A stretch of 64,000 nt of DNA. Origin: Batillaria attramentaria. Its lineage: Eukaryota; Mollusca; Gastropoda; Batillariidae. Positions 26,775 through 37,496 of this stretch are shown here, piece by piece. The notes beneath the pieces were generated by a model. That model made no database searches, had not been told where the DNA came from, and saw nothing but the letters and a program-made list of their open reading frames with translations. Within the stretch, counting starts at the first letter, position 1, and each line of letters starts with the position of its first letter. The stretch is taken from contig JACVVK020000317.1 in the NCBI GenBank assembly GCA_018292915.2, forward strand, positions 92,501 to 156,500, written 5' to 3'. Position numbers and translations under genes: made by a program.

Positions 26775-28139
26775 GTCAGTAGCTAGGCAGTTTCACCAGC
26801 GTATGCGTGTCCACCGTTTGTAAAATGTGCGTGAGTGTCCGGCGGTGAGTGATTGGCGCATTGAGTTTTATTCTAAAGAAATACCATTTATTATTATTAA
26901 AGAAAAGAAAAGGAAAAAGGCACCAGCCAACTATGTGACTCGAACATTACATAAACTATCCCTACAATTCAGTGTTTTCGTTTTCAGCTTGTGCATGGGA
27001 TCGCCGTCCATCGCGGGCACATTTCGACTTCCAGTGTATGGGTTTTCTCCACATTGGCCATCAAGTTCGTTGCAGTGTACATTGTAGGTTATATGTTCAT
27101 GACTTGTATAATGTATGGAGAATACTGATGGATGGAATGAAATTGTTGATTCTTTCCAGTTGTTTCAACTTGATCATCACAGTAACATGGGATGTTGGGA
27201 ATTACAAGTTGCTATTGATGTGGATGTGTTTTTAACTGATCAAAGACAAGTTATTTTGTACACACACACACACACACAACTGAAAAAAATATGAAAGAAA
27301 ATAACAGCGTTTTATTCTGGTTATCTTCACAAACAAGCATGTGGTACGGATTTCCCATCCACTTTTATTAATCAAACAAATAAAAGAATATATCTGGAGA
27401 TTATTTGATAATCACAACAAGCACTGTATCTGACATGCCATATTCATAAGAAAATAACTCTGAATGAATCCTTTTCACTGCAAGTAACATTATAACTATA
27501 CTACTGATATGGCCAAGTCTGACACCCGAAGAGTCATTTATTATGTCAATGGGCTGGGACATCTGCTCAAATCTGACCTAACAAAATAACAGGGGACAAG
27601 CATTTTTCTTCACCACAATTATTTTCCCTCAAAGTCCTCGATTCCCAAAATAATGAAACCAACGGCCTTTCAAAATATTGGAATGTGTAACAACCTTTAG
27701 AAAAATACTATCAGTGCAGAGAAACTGATTCACAATCTCAGCAGTTTTCTTTTCTTTCTGGAACTGGAATTATATGTTATCTGTCATTCGTATCAAGTAG
27801 TTTTTCAACATACTTGTACATCCATACTGTCAGTCTGTCCAGTCTCTCCTTTCAATCAACACAAAATGTTTTTTAACAGAGCGTAACCATCCTTTCAGCA
27901 ACAATGAAGATGTAACATTTTGAACAAAGAAACAACTAAAAAAAAGTTTCTAAATGCTGATTTGCAAATGACTTTAACAAGGTTAAACCAATTCACTAAT
28001 AGCAAAATGCCCTTGACAAATAAAATCACAATGATAAATCATCAAAAATCACATATAATGAATGCAGCTAACTTTGCGTGCACCATCTGGAACTTTAGCA
28101 ATAAAATGAACTGCAAATGAAGTGAAGTGAAGAACAGTT
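26775..28139. other. Prx6 3' flank and 3' UTR
   Basis: AT-rich and free of recognised exons. On the minus strand AATAAA occurs near 27309-27314 (TTTATT on plus), which would give a 3' UTR of about 830 bases for Prx6. A short (CA)n lies at 27260. Confidence 0.45.
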
Positions 28140-30807
28140 TTACTCTGGCTGAGGTGTCATACGCAGGTAACTTTTTCCGGATGGCACTTCAAGAACTTTG
28201 TGTTTAGGGAACATTTTCTTAGCATCCTCAGACGAGATGGATGGAAGAACCATGCATTCTCCACCAGCCTGAAATGAGGGCGAAATATTTTTATTTTTTA
28301 ATATTATTTTTCACATTTTTTTCACTCACACTGAGATCTTAAATATGTCTGTTTCACTTAACCAATGTTTTAACCCCCCCTCCCCCCCCCCCCCAAAAAA
28401 AAAGAGAGAGAGGGAAACCATATGTCACTACTGTGTCATGCCAATCAAAATGTTGAAAACTGAAAGCTGTCAACCAAGCAGAGAAAGAACTTCCATGTCA
28501 TATTTTATACTCCCTCAAGATAATAATAATAATAATAATGAGTATTGTATAGGCGCTTTACCCAATTTCATGAATTGGCTCAAAGCGCTGCGAACTGAAC
28601 CCAACACGCACGCTCACGTGAATCACACGCATTCTCTCAAACACTGGACATAAACACATTACAATCACGTGGTGCGAAGGGTCAGCTCAGCTACCTAAAT
28701 TTCGGAATTTAGAATTGCATTTATTTTTCAAATTTGGTGGGCTGAACATTTCCAAAGCAGAGGGGGAGAAAGCGGGAGTACCCGGAGAGAACCCCCGACG
28801 ATCGGCCCGAATGAACGGTGCCACGTACGAGAAGGAAAAAATCTTTGCCCCGAGTGGGACTCGAACTCCTGACCTCTCGCATTGGTGACAAGTCTCTTAA
28901 CCACTAGACCACCGACCGCCCCAAGATAAAGGCATTCCAAGACTCAAGCCTTTATTTACATGAGGTCTGAAAAATCACTTCCAACAACAACAAAAATTCC
29001 AGAGACACACTAATTTATGCCAGCTTCTCAGCTTCAACATTTAGAAATCCTGAAGACCAGATTTATAGTGCGCAAGTCTAGTTGCTCAACATTTCAACGC
29101 CTGAAAACCAGATTCATGTCGAAAAAGCATGAACTGCTGTAATCTCACTTGCACAGCCGTCTCTTCTCTTTTTGCTATGAATGGTGCATGTACATACCTT
29201 CCAATCAACTGGTGTTGCCACTTTCTTCTCAGCTGTCAGCTGTAGTGAGTCTAGCACACGCAGAATCTCACTGAAACAGTCAAATTAATGAAACTTACAG
29301 TTATAGATACAGAAAAAAATCCCATGAATTTAGGGAAATTTCATGACGACCCTCTGGCGTTGATCATTGGGAAAGTCCATTAAAAATGAAAAGGCCTTAT
29401 CACCGACTACCTCTGTGCCATGTTTGGTATTTCTAATCATTATCATGGTTCCTGAGAAAAAGGTAGTGCACAAAGTTTGTCACACACGGATGACAGACAA
29501 GAAAATGGAGGGCTGTAACATAATCTCACTACACAAGTCAAGAATTAACCCCCCACCCATCCAACAACATTGAACAATAACACTTACTCAAAGTTTCGTC
29601 CAGTAGTCGCTGGGTACAGGATGGACAACTTCAGTCTCTTGTCAGGGCCGATCACAAACACCTGCTCACGAACAAAATACAAAGCATTTCACATCAGGGA
29701 TCACAAAACGTCGCAAACAAAGAGCTCAAATTCTCAAGCAGCGACTCACCTGTTCTATAATAAACTGAATTAAAACAAGAATGCAGTCAGTGCCACAAAG
29801 GTAGCAGTAACTCACCGCGCGGCAAGTAAGGGGCAGACCGGACTTGTCTTTTTCATCAGGGTCGACCATGCCCAGCTGCACGGCCAGATTGCGTTTCTCA
29901 TCTGCGATGATGGGGTATGGGAAGTCCCCCTTCTCTCCGCAGTAGTTCAACACATCCTGTTGTACAGTAAAGCAAACATTATACCCCTTTTCTCACCGCA
30001 GTGTATTTCAAACTTTCAGTGGGACAACCAGTTTGAAATTTAATCTGGTTCTGTATGCATCACGCTGTGTTCAGCATTGCAGCCACACTAAACATGAACA
30101 GCTGATGATGATAATGTGATTCAGGGTGGATAATTTGAAATTTAATCTGGTTCTGTGTGCATCACACCGTGTTCAGCATTGCAGCCACACTAAACATGAA
30201 CAGCTGATGATGATAATGTGATTCAGGGTGACTAATTTGAAATTTAATCTGGTTCAGTATCCACTCAGCATTTATTAGCAATTATCATAAAGAGCAGTCA
30301 TTATGTTAATGATATGTGAAATTGATATGGTTTCACACCACCATAATTATGTTCAGGTATATATATTAAAAAAAAAAAAAAAAAATCTTATTTTGAGCCC
30401 ATCCAATGACCCATCTTAACTGCCCTAAAGGGATAAGTAAAGCATTATTGAACTGAAACACTTACGATGCAAACTGATCCATGCATATATATATATATGC
30501 ATACTTGGCAAGATGTGCTACAGCTAGTATTTTACTCCATGTTCTACCTGCCACATGTACATTCATCTACCTCACCAAACCATACAGCTTACAGGTAGAG
30601 GAACCAGGGTCACCATATCGAAGCATAATGGGATGTTTGTGCTTGCGTGCATGCATGTGTGCTGTGTCATGTCTGCTATGCCCTTGCCATCTTTTAGTTT
30701 AGATTTCTTAGTTTAGTAGCATAGTATTAGACTTGGACATCACACATTACTTTAGGATCTGTGTTTAATATGTATGGATTTATATGTCTAGATAAATTAA
30801 TGTAGGG

Positions 30808-30858
<51 letters not shown>

Positions 30859-32974
30859 TGCGCGAGCCAGAAGAAAATTTTCTGCCATCGACAGACAATA
30901 AAGTTATATTGAATTGAATTGAATCATTCCCCCATTTACCTTTGACCAACCACGATGACTCTCGGCATCATCGCAAGACAGGGCAAAGACCTTGCAGTTA
31001 CGTTTCTTGAATTCAGGCATCAGCTTGACAACGCGCCCCAGCTCTGTCGTGCACACTGGTGTGTAGTCCGCAGGGTGGGAAAACAAAATTGCCCATCTGC
31101 AACAATCCACTCATTATGAGAACCGTTATGTCAAGGCTCACAGTCTTGCTCAAAGTACGACTATCTGTACAGACAAACCTGTGCAAGAGAACAAATGAAC
31201 ACATTTTCAAGCAAATTGCAAAGCTGGTTTTCAGGGGATAAGGTTGAAGACTATGTAAAAGTAACTGGAACGCAACATAATGTAAAGATTACATCACATG
31301 TACCATATAATTTCAGTATCCCCCCCCCCCCCAACACAACATGATAATGTAAAGATTACATGTACCATATAATTTCAGTATCCCCCCCCCCCCCCCTCAT
31401 TATTCAGACATCGGATGATGTATTTACAATACACAGGAATGCTCCTGAAACACTTAGCTTCCATCTGTGAAATGGTAAAAATGAAAATTGACACCGTTCT
31501 GATTTTATGCCAGAGTTCATGATCGCCTACTTGGTGCAGAGTGCTTAGGCAAAAAAAACCCCAAAAAAACTAGAGAGGCAAAAGCCTCCATGGCTCCCTT
31601 GTGACAAGGGTCAAGGTCATTCACAAGTGTATGTTTGTAAAGCTCTTATCACTATCATCACGGCAAGTAAAGTGTCTCTGGTGTTCCAAGTTCCTGGCAA
31701 TATTACAATTTTCCCCCCAAACAGTTTGCATGGCCTTGACCTTGGGTCAAGGTCATTAAAATGAGATCACATCAATGTCTATTATTGTGCCAAGTTTGAC
31801 GCCTCTAGTATTTGTAGTTCCTCCGAAAACGGTAATGTTAAAATTCACAACAGACAGCGTTAATGACCTTGACCTTCAGTCAAGGTCATTCAAAAAGGTC
31901 GGTCTCATTGCAGTCTATCATCATGCCCTATTTGGTGCCTCAACTGTTTGTTGTTTCAGAGAAAATGCCAAGGTTAAAGCTTCCCCAAAACAGCTTGCAT
32001 GGCCTTGACCTTGACTAAAAGTCACTGAACACAGGTATATCAGTGAAGGTGTTGCCAATGTCTATCATCATGCAAAGTTTGATACTTCTGGTTCTTCTAG
32101 ATTCTGAAAAAAATGCAAATGTAAAAATTTCCAAACAGACTGCTTTAATGACCTTGACCTTGGGGCAAGGTCATTTAAAATGGTATGTGTGCATAGGTCT
32201 TATCACTGTCTATCAGCACGCCAAGTTTGGTGCCTCTGCTGTTTGTTATTTCTGAGAAAATGCCAATGTTAAGGTTTCACAAAAATAGCTTGTATGGCCT
32301 TGACTTTGACACAAGGCCATTGCATACATGTATATCTGTAAAGTTCTGATCAATGTCTATCATCATGCAAAGTTTCAAACCTCTGGTCTTTGTAGATTCC
32401 GTGAAAATGCCAATGTTAAATTTTCAAACAGACAGCGTTAGTGACCTTGACCTTGAGTCAAGGTCATTCAAAATGTTTTGAAAGGTCTTATGGTTGTCTA
32501 TCAGCATGCCAAGTTTGGTGTCTCTGCTGTTTGTAGTTTCTGAGAAAACGACAATGTTAAAGTTTTCTGGACACACACACATACACACACAGAGACAGAC
32601 AGACGACAGAGGGCTATTACATAGACTCCCATTGTTACACAAGGGAGCCAAAAAAAATTGTTGTTTCTGGTAACCTGACTGACCCTGTCCCCCCCCCCCA
32701 CCCTAAAATTTTTTGTTGATTGCTGGAAAAAAAAAAAAAAAGAAGAAGAAGAAAAAAATACAAGCACAACCAGTTTCGGATTTCATGCGCCTGTCGTCAG
32801 GGAAGTCGTGCGCCATCGCGGACCCAAGATTAGAACGAAATATGGTAAGATATACTATTAAATACAGTTTCACAGAGCATGATTTCTTATTAATACCCTG
32901 TTTCTTTGTTCTTCGATATGTGTGTGTGTGTGTGTGTGTGTGTTTTTAGGGCTTAAAGCCGCGCGCGCGTGTGT

Positions 32975-33031
<57 letters not shown>

Positions 33032-35892
33032 AAAAACAACACCCAACCTACCTACCCTATCCTATTTTTTTTTTTTTAAGCCATGTTACCAGAAACAACT
33101 TTTTTTTTTTTTTTTGGCCTTAACACTGAAAACTCAATTTATAAATCAGCATTTTTTCGAGACAGGACGTTCTACCAACACATATGCCAACAAGCACTGC
33201 TATATAGAGTCAGTCACTGAGTGAGGTACTGCCCTGTTTCAAAAACTGTGTAAATTTCCAGTATTGAAAAAACGCAACCTATAGATCCATCTTGCTGACT
33301 TTTCAACCACAGTAATGACAGTTCAAGCAGAGGCCAAGAGATAGTATTACCGTTTATGCTTTTGGCCTTAAATTGCACTCAATCTGTTTTTCTTTCATCA
33401 CCCTGGAGCTCACATGTCAACACTGAACAGTGTCCCCCCCCCCCCCCGACACACACACACACACAGAGTACAAACACACATTGAATTTTTATGTGATGAC
33501 ATTTGAAATGGGCGACAGCACACTCGCCCTTTCATCCTGCATTAATGGCTTGTTTCTCAAGGCTACAGCCCTCAGGGCTTACCTGAAGTGATAAGACACA
33601 GCAACACCTGTTCAGTGTGGTCGTTTTTGTTTTTAAAGAAAGGCTGAAAATGGTGGGTCTCTCACGTGGCTGGTACATGTATTGCTGTTATATTACCCCA
33701 ATAAAAAGAAAGGCACTAGGCAGTCAGCCATTTTGAAATAGTTTTCAAATAGTGTCCGGTACAAGCCGAACGAATGTACATAACATGTATCAGTCTACAA
33801 ATCTGAGTGGTGTGAAATAGTCTTCACACAAAGCCATTTTGTGTGCCCAGCCGTGACGACTGTAGGGTTTTCAAAGACCAAGCACTTCAGCCATGACCAC
33901 ATGAGTGTTATGCTTGACTTACCCTGGAATTTCAAACAGATGTACCCGTCTTACATTGCCGTTCTTTTAACAAACATAATTTACTGTAAATGACTATGTT
34001 TTTACAACCCATGTTACATGTCAGTGGCACATGTACTGACACACACATACCATAGGTGCAACTGAGTTTAGATCTATTAGTATTTTGACACTTTCCTTTC
34101 TTTCTTTTTTTTTTTTTTGGGGGGGGGGGGATATTTGCCTTTAGATGTTTTACACAGTTGGTCATGACATGTTTCACTACCATGCACATGTACTGACAGA
34201 AAATTATGCATAAACGTAAACTTGTGCAAATTCAGATCCGCTATTGGGACACTTCACTTGCAGGTCAGGTTTATGGAGTACGGCCTTAGAAGTTTAACAC
34301 TGCGGGCCAAGACAGGTTTCACTACATGTACCAAGGTCAGGCCTGTTTGCTCAGGACATTCACGGGTCGCTCTCTTGATAAGACCTGAACAGGACGTGGC
34401 TGGACACGCTACAGATAACACATCACTTATCCAGCAGACTAGAAATGTGACCTTAAACTGGTAATCTTCAGCCTTATGTACATGCATGTATTATCTCTGC
34501 CTGCTTACGACCAGACCACTGGTGTAGCCAGCAGTGTTACATCTGCGTACTGTGTGTTACAACTTACATCTTGTGTAAGGCTAGAGTATTGACAGAATGG
34601 GCACAATCAACTGGTACAGTGGTAGCAGGGGAGGTGTATATGGCGCACACGAAACTCTCGATTCAGGAAGTCCTGTTGAAGCTTGAGGGGGGGGGGGGGG
34701 GGTGTCAGCATATATAAGATAATAGCTGTGTCTAAAAGCACAATGTCTGCAGTCAACAACCCATGTGAGATACACATTAGCCAGATGTCGTTCCTAAAAT
34801 CTTTGAAGGAGATATATATATTACAAAGTACTTAACTTTTTCCTCAAAATGTCAAAGACAATCTTCCCCACACGGCTGGGCGGTAATGTCTTTCTGTCTT
34901 AACTTCAGGTGACTTTGTTTTAACACATAATGTTACATAAAGACTAAAAGCGTGTTGTGTACTGTAATAACGACAGTGGTGGACCGTGAGGTGAAGGCTA
35001 CAACCAAAGCATAAAAGCAGGCCCAGGCCTCATAGTTACACCTAGTGTCAGTGTGACCCTAAACCCACGGCCGTCACAAATACAAGCACCTGCACTGCAC
35101 ATGGGTTATTCCCTTTGTTGCCCCAAGTACAATTGGGTGAAACAACCCTGGTCCAGGATCTGGTTCAAGTTCGCTGATTAAATCACCTGACACATGGAAA
35201 ACGCATACGGTTGGCATCTTGAAGTTTTATCACCAGCGAACCGCTATCTTAAAGGCAAGGCGGGACAAAATGTTACAGGGTCAAACAAGAACTGCTATAA
35301 ATGAATACAGTACTATAAGGTGGAGAGGTTAGCCTGAGAACTGGGATAGACTAATAGTGGCTTTACTAGTACTGTAGTACTAGTAGCACCCAGAGTGATA
35401 AACGGATAAACTGCTTTCCTCTTTTTTTTCATGGATTGTGTGTGTGTGTGTGTGTGAGGGATTATGAAAAGACTCGTCCGACAGCCCACAGACTAGTGAA
35501 AATACCGTCGGACTAGTTAAATTGTTTTACCACTGGCCCGCCGGACTAGTTGAGATTACAAGGCAAAGCTTGCTCTATTTTCACAGAGCTGAATGCCCAA
35601 GGTACTGTCAGCGAGCCCCCCCCCCCCCCCCCCCCCCCTCAGTTTCTGTTGTGATGCTGGGGTGAGAGTAACTATTTTTAGAGCCACTCGCTACAACTCT
35701 CCCTAAAAACTTCAGTCAGTGCAGAGTGTTGGGAATCCTTTCTTCTTCTTTTTTTTTATATTTATTTACGAATAGGTCTATATTTGACAAAATGTATTTT
35801 GGGGCTAGTGGAAATGGTTTTGGGCTAGTTGGTTTTAAATCTTGCTAGCCCAAAGGACTAGCAAGATTTTTTCAGCTTTCATTACCCCTGTG

Positions 35893-35931
<39 letters not shown>

Positions 35932-37219
35932 GCTATGTGTGAGAAAGGAAGGAGGTGGGAGCATCCACTAGACTTACTAGCGACTCACATAAAAACACTT
36001 CATAAGAAACTTGTCATGGTAACCAGCAACATCACATTCTGTCTTTTAACTTCATTCTTAATTTAGTACTCAGTACTACGGAAGACTTTTGGCAGTCAGC
36101 TGATCCGCAAAATAAGCCACACCAGCTGCTGTGGAGTGGGTGGCTCTACTTGACTTTCTCAACATCCTGAGTAACTCACAAACATGAATGACCTAGAGCC
36201 TGTAGTTACACATAACTGATGAACAATGCTATTCCTAGCAATGCCACATCCTGCTCTGATGTAAACTGAATTGGATGTCCTTAAAGCCAAAAACACAGAT
36301 GCCCTCACATTAGGCACAGAGGGACTACTGTTCAGTTGTCAGATGAAACTACAGTATTAATGCTTCACTGGTAAAGCATTTCCTAGGCAGTTTCCTGGCT
36401 TCGCTTTTTCAGTTTTTACTGACTTCACCGAGTCGGGGCAGTCAAAAAGCTCAAATGTATAAACCCAGTGAAACACTGATTCACCATGAGGGTAAGATGG
36501 GCTGCTTCAGTATTCAATTTTATTTTTCAGCTATTCAGTGTCGGACCGCTCTGAGACTTACAATAAGATGTCTCTGATGGAACACACTCAGTGAAAAGAC
36601 TCAATGATATCTGGCTCTATCTTAGGATCATAGAGAATTTAGTATTTGGCATCATGTTTACTCTGCTCAGTCAGTCGGTTTTACTACCTCTCTCAAATGT
36701 AAACTGTATATGACTAGTTTACAGCCACATTTAACTAAGTATTGATAATTTCAGACACTTCTTCTTTTTCTTTTTTAACGTGCCGGCTTAGTAGAGAAAT
36801 TGGCTCATCAGGCCGGACGGTGTGAATGCCTTTCCTCTAACTGATCAGTCATAGCCCGGTGACGGTGCCTGTAGGCCTACTGACGCTGAGAGATGCGAGT
36901 CTCCACTCATGTGCACTGATCAACTTGTACATCAGAGATACGCATATGTTCAGAGGGTGCATGAAATAATCAGTAATTTTCAGGCGGTAAAATCTTTAAC
37001 CAGTCACGTACCGCCACTGTGACCCCGTCTACGCCGCGGCATGCGGCTCAAGTGGTTGTCCGAGCCTTTGGACATGAAAGTAAATCTGCAGGGGAAAAAA
37101 AAACAACAAAAAAACATTGCACGCTATACTTACGATCCCTCAATTGCTTTGTGAAAGTTGATGGGACCCACTGAGGAGTCGGCCTCGAAATCGGGGAAAA
37201 TGTCACCCAAATTGACCAT
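28140..37219 (-). CDS. PRDX6: Peroxiredoxin-6 (1-Cys peroxiredoxin), 6 exons, 219 aa
   Basis: Exons are 37134-37219, 30940-31096, 29816-29956, 29588-29661, 29198-29270 and 28140-28268; phases agree and give 660 nt with TAA. The enzyme reduces peroxides and lipid hydroperoxides, usually with glutathione and GSTP1 in vertebrates, mainly in the cytosol. The peroxidatic Cys44 sits in PVCTTE (42-47) after HPADYT. No resolving Cys in a 2-Cys position is seen. The Prx6-specific blocks GPDKRLKLSILYPATTGRNF, ATPVDWK and LPSGK-like EVPSGKSYLRMTPQP are present. Length is close to vertebrate Prx6. The lipase motif GDSWG of the mammalian enzyme is EGSWA here (27-31): Ser29 and His23 are kept, the flanking glycines are not. 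Intron 1 is 6 kb and full of repeats. Identification is firm. Confidence 0.96.
28517..28922 (-). repeat. tRNA-derived SINE-B, full copy with short duplication
   Basis: Nearly identical to 5491-5903. CAAGATA occurs at both ends (about 28516 and 28922), a probable target-site duplication. It is in Prx6 intron 5, sense to the gene. Confidence 0.88.
29335..29545 (+). repeat. Old fragment of the pearl-like family
   Basis: Phrases TGCCATGTTTGGTATTTCTA, GGTTCCTGAGAAAAAGG and GATGACAGACAAGAAAATGG parallel both the copy at 3010-3535 and the 25.4/31.6 kb elements. It lies in Prx6 intron 4. Confidence 0.5.
30031..30265. repeat. 102-bp tandem repeat, about 2.3 units
   Basis: TTTGAAATTTAATCTGG starts at 30032, 30134 and 30236, an exact 102-base period. 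Units differ at only a few bases (ATGCATCACGC versus GTGCATCACACC). It is in Prx6 intron 2. Confidence 0.95.
30811..30864. repeat. (GT)n microsatellite
   Basis: GT array ending in GCGCG, 76 bases before the lower border of Prx6 exon 2. Confidence 0.95.
31283..31396. repeat. Tandem duplication with poly-C
   Basis: TAATGTAAAGATTACA..TGTACCATATAATTTCAGTATCCCC occurs twice about 58 bases apart, each unit ending in a poly-C run. The first unit has a four-base CATC/ACAT extra block. Confidence 0.85.
31569..32656 (+). mobile_element. Pearl/Helentron-like tandem element, copy 2
   Basis: Collinear with copy 1 over its whole length, with the same ends and the same order of monomers and only scattered substitutions. 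It lies in Prx6 intron 1, antisense to that gene. Flanking poly-A at both ends hides any target duplication. Confidence 0.8.
32660..37133. other. Prx6 intron 1, repeat-rich, no further exon seen
   Basis: Beyond the pearl-like copy it holds GT runs (32920-32942, 35437, 35888), long poly-G or poly-C tracts (32989-33030, 34688, 35618), a region rich in GGACTAGT/GGGCTAGT (35480-35880) and otherwise unique sequence to 37133. No coding exon was supported on either strand. Confidence 0.55.
32740..32845 (-). repeat. Possible retroelement 3' tail (Penelope-like motif)
   Basis: On minus, CCTGACGACAGGCGCATGAA, ATCCGAAAC and then a T-rich tail resembles the CCTGA.GA.GGC..GCCGAAACG motif common near Penelope-like element ends. 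On plus it could pass for an exon (AACCAG|..|GTAAGATA), but no coding partner exists. Confidence 0.3.
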
Positions 37220-37496
37220 GTCTGCTACTTTTTCTCAAGTGGCTGAAGACTCCGACGTAACGTCTGCTCGCTTCTGACACGCGGGAAAGGGAGGGGCGGA
37301 TTTTGCCGGAAACATCCGATCTTCTCCGAGAATAAGACATCGGAAACTGACGAACATCGACGATGTTGGAAACAAACATGGCAGACCGGAAGTAGGCCTT
37401 TCAGATAAGTGCGAAAAAAATCCAGCCAGAAGAAACATGTAACTCAGGCGAAAATGTCGTCTCAATATGGATTTAAACACTTGACTTGATTCAGGA
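37220..37496. promoter_or_regulatory. Bidirectional promoter, Prx6 / RalGEF
   Basis: The two start codons face away from each other with 277 bases between them. The interval has an ETS/GABP-type site ACCGGAAGT at 37385-37393, a GC box GGGGCGG near 37293 and an E2F-like GCGGGAAA near 37281. No TATA box stands out. ETS sites are typical of TATA-less bidirectional promoters. Motif occupancy is not shown. Confidence 0.6.

Noticed and set aside
32771..32842. Plus-strand exon-like stretch (CAG|..|GTAAGATA) inside Prx6 intron 1
   Set aside because: No neighbouring coding exon on plus; the reverse strand resembles a known type of retroelement tail motif.
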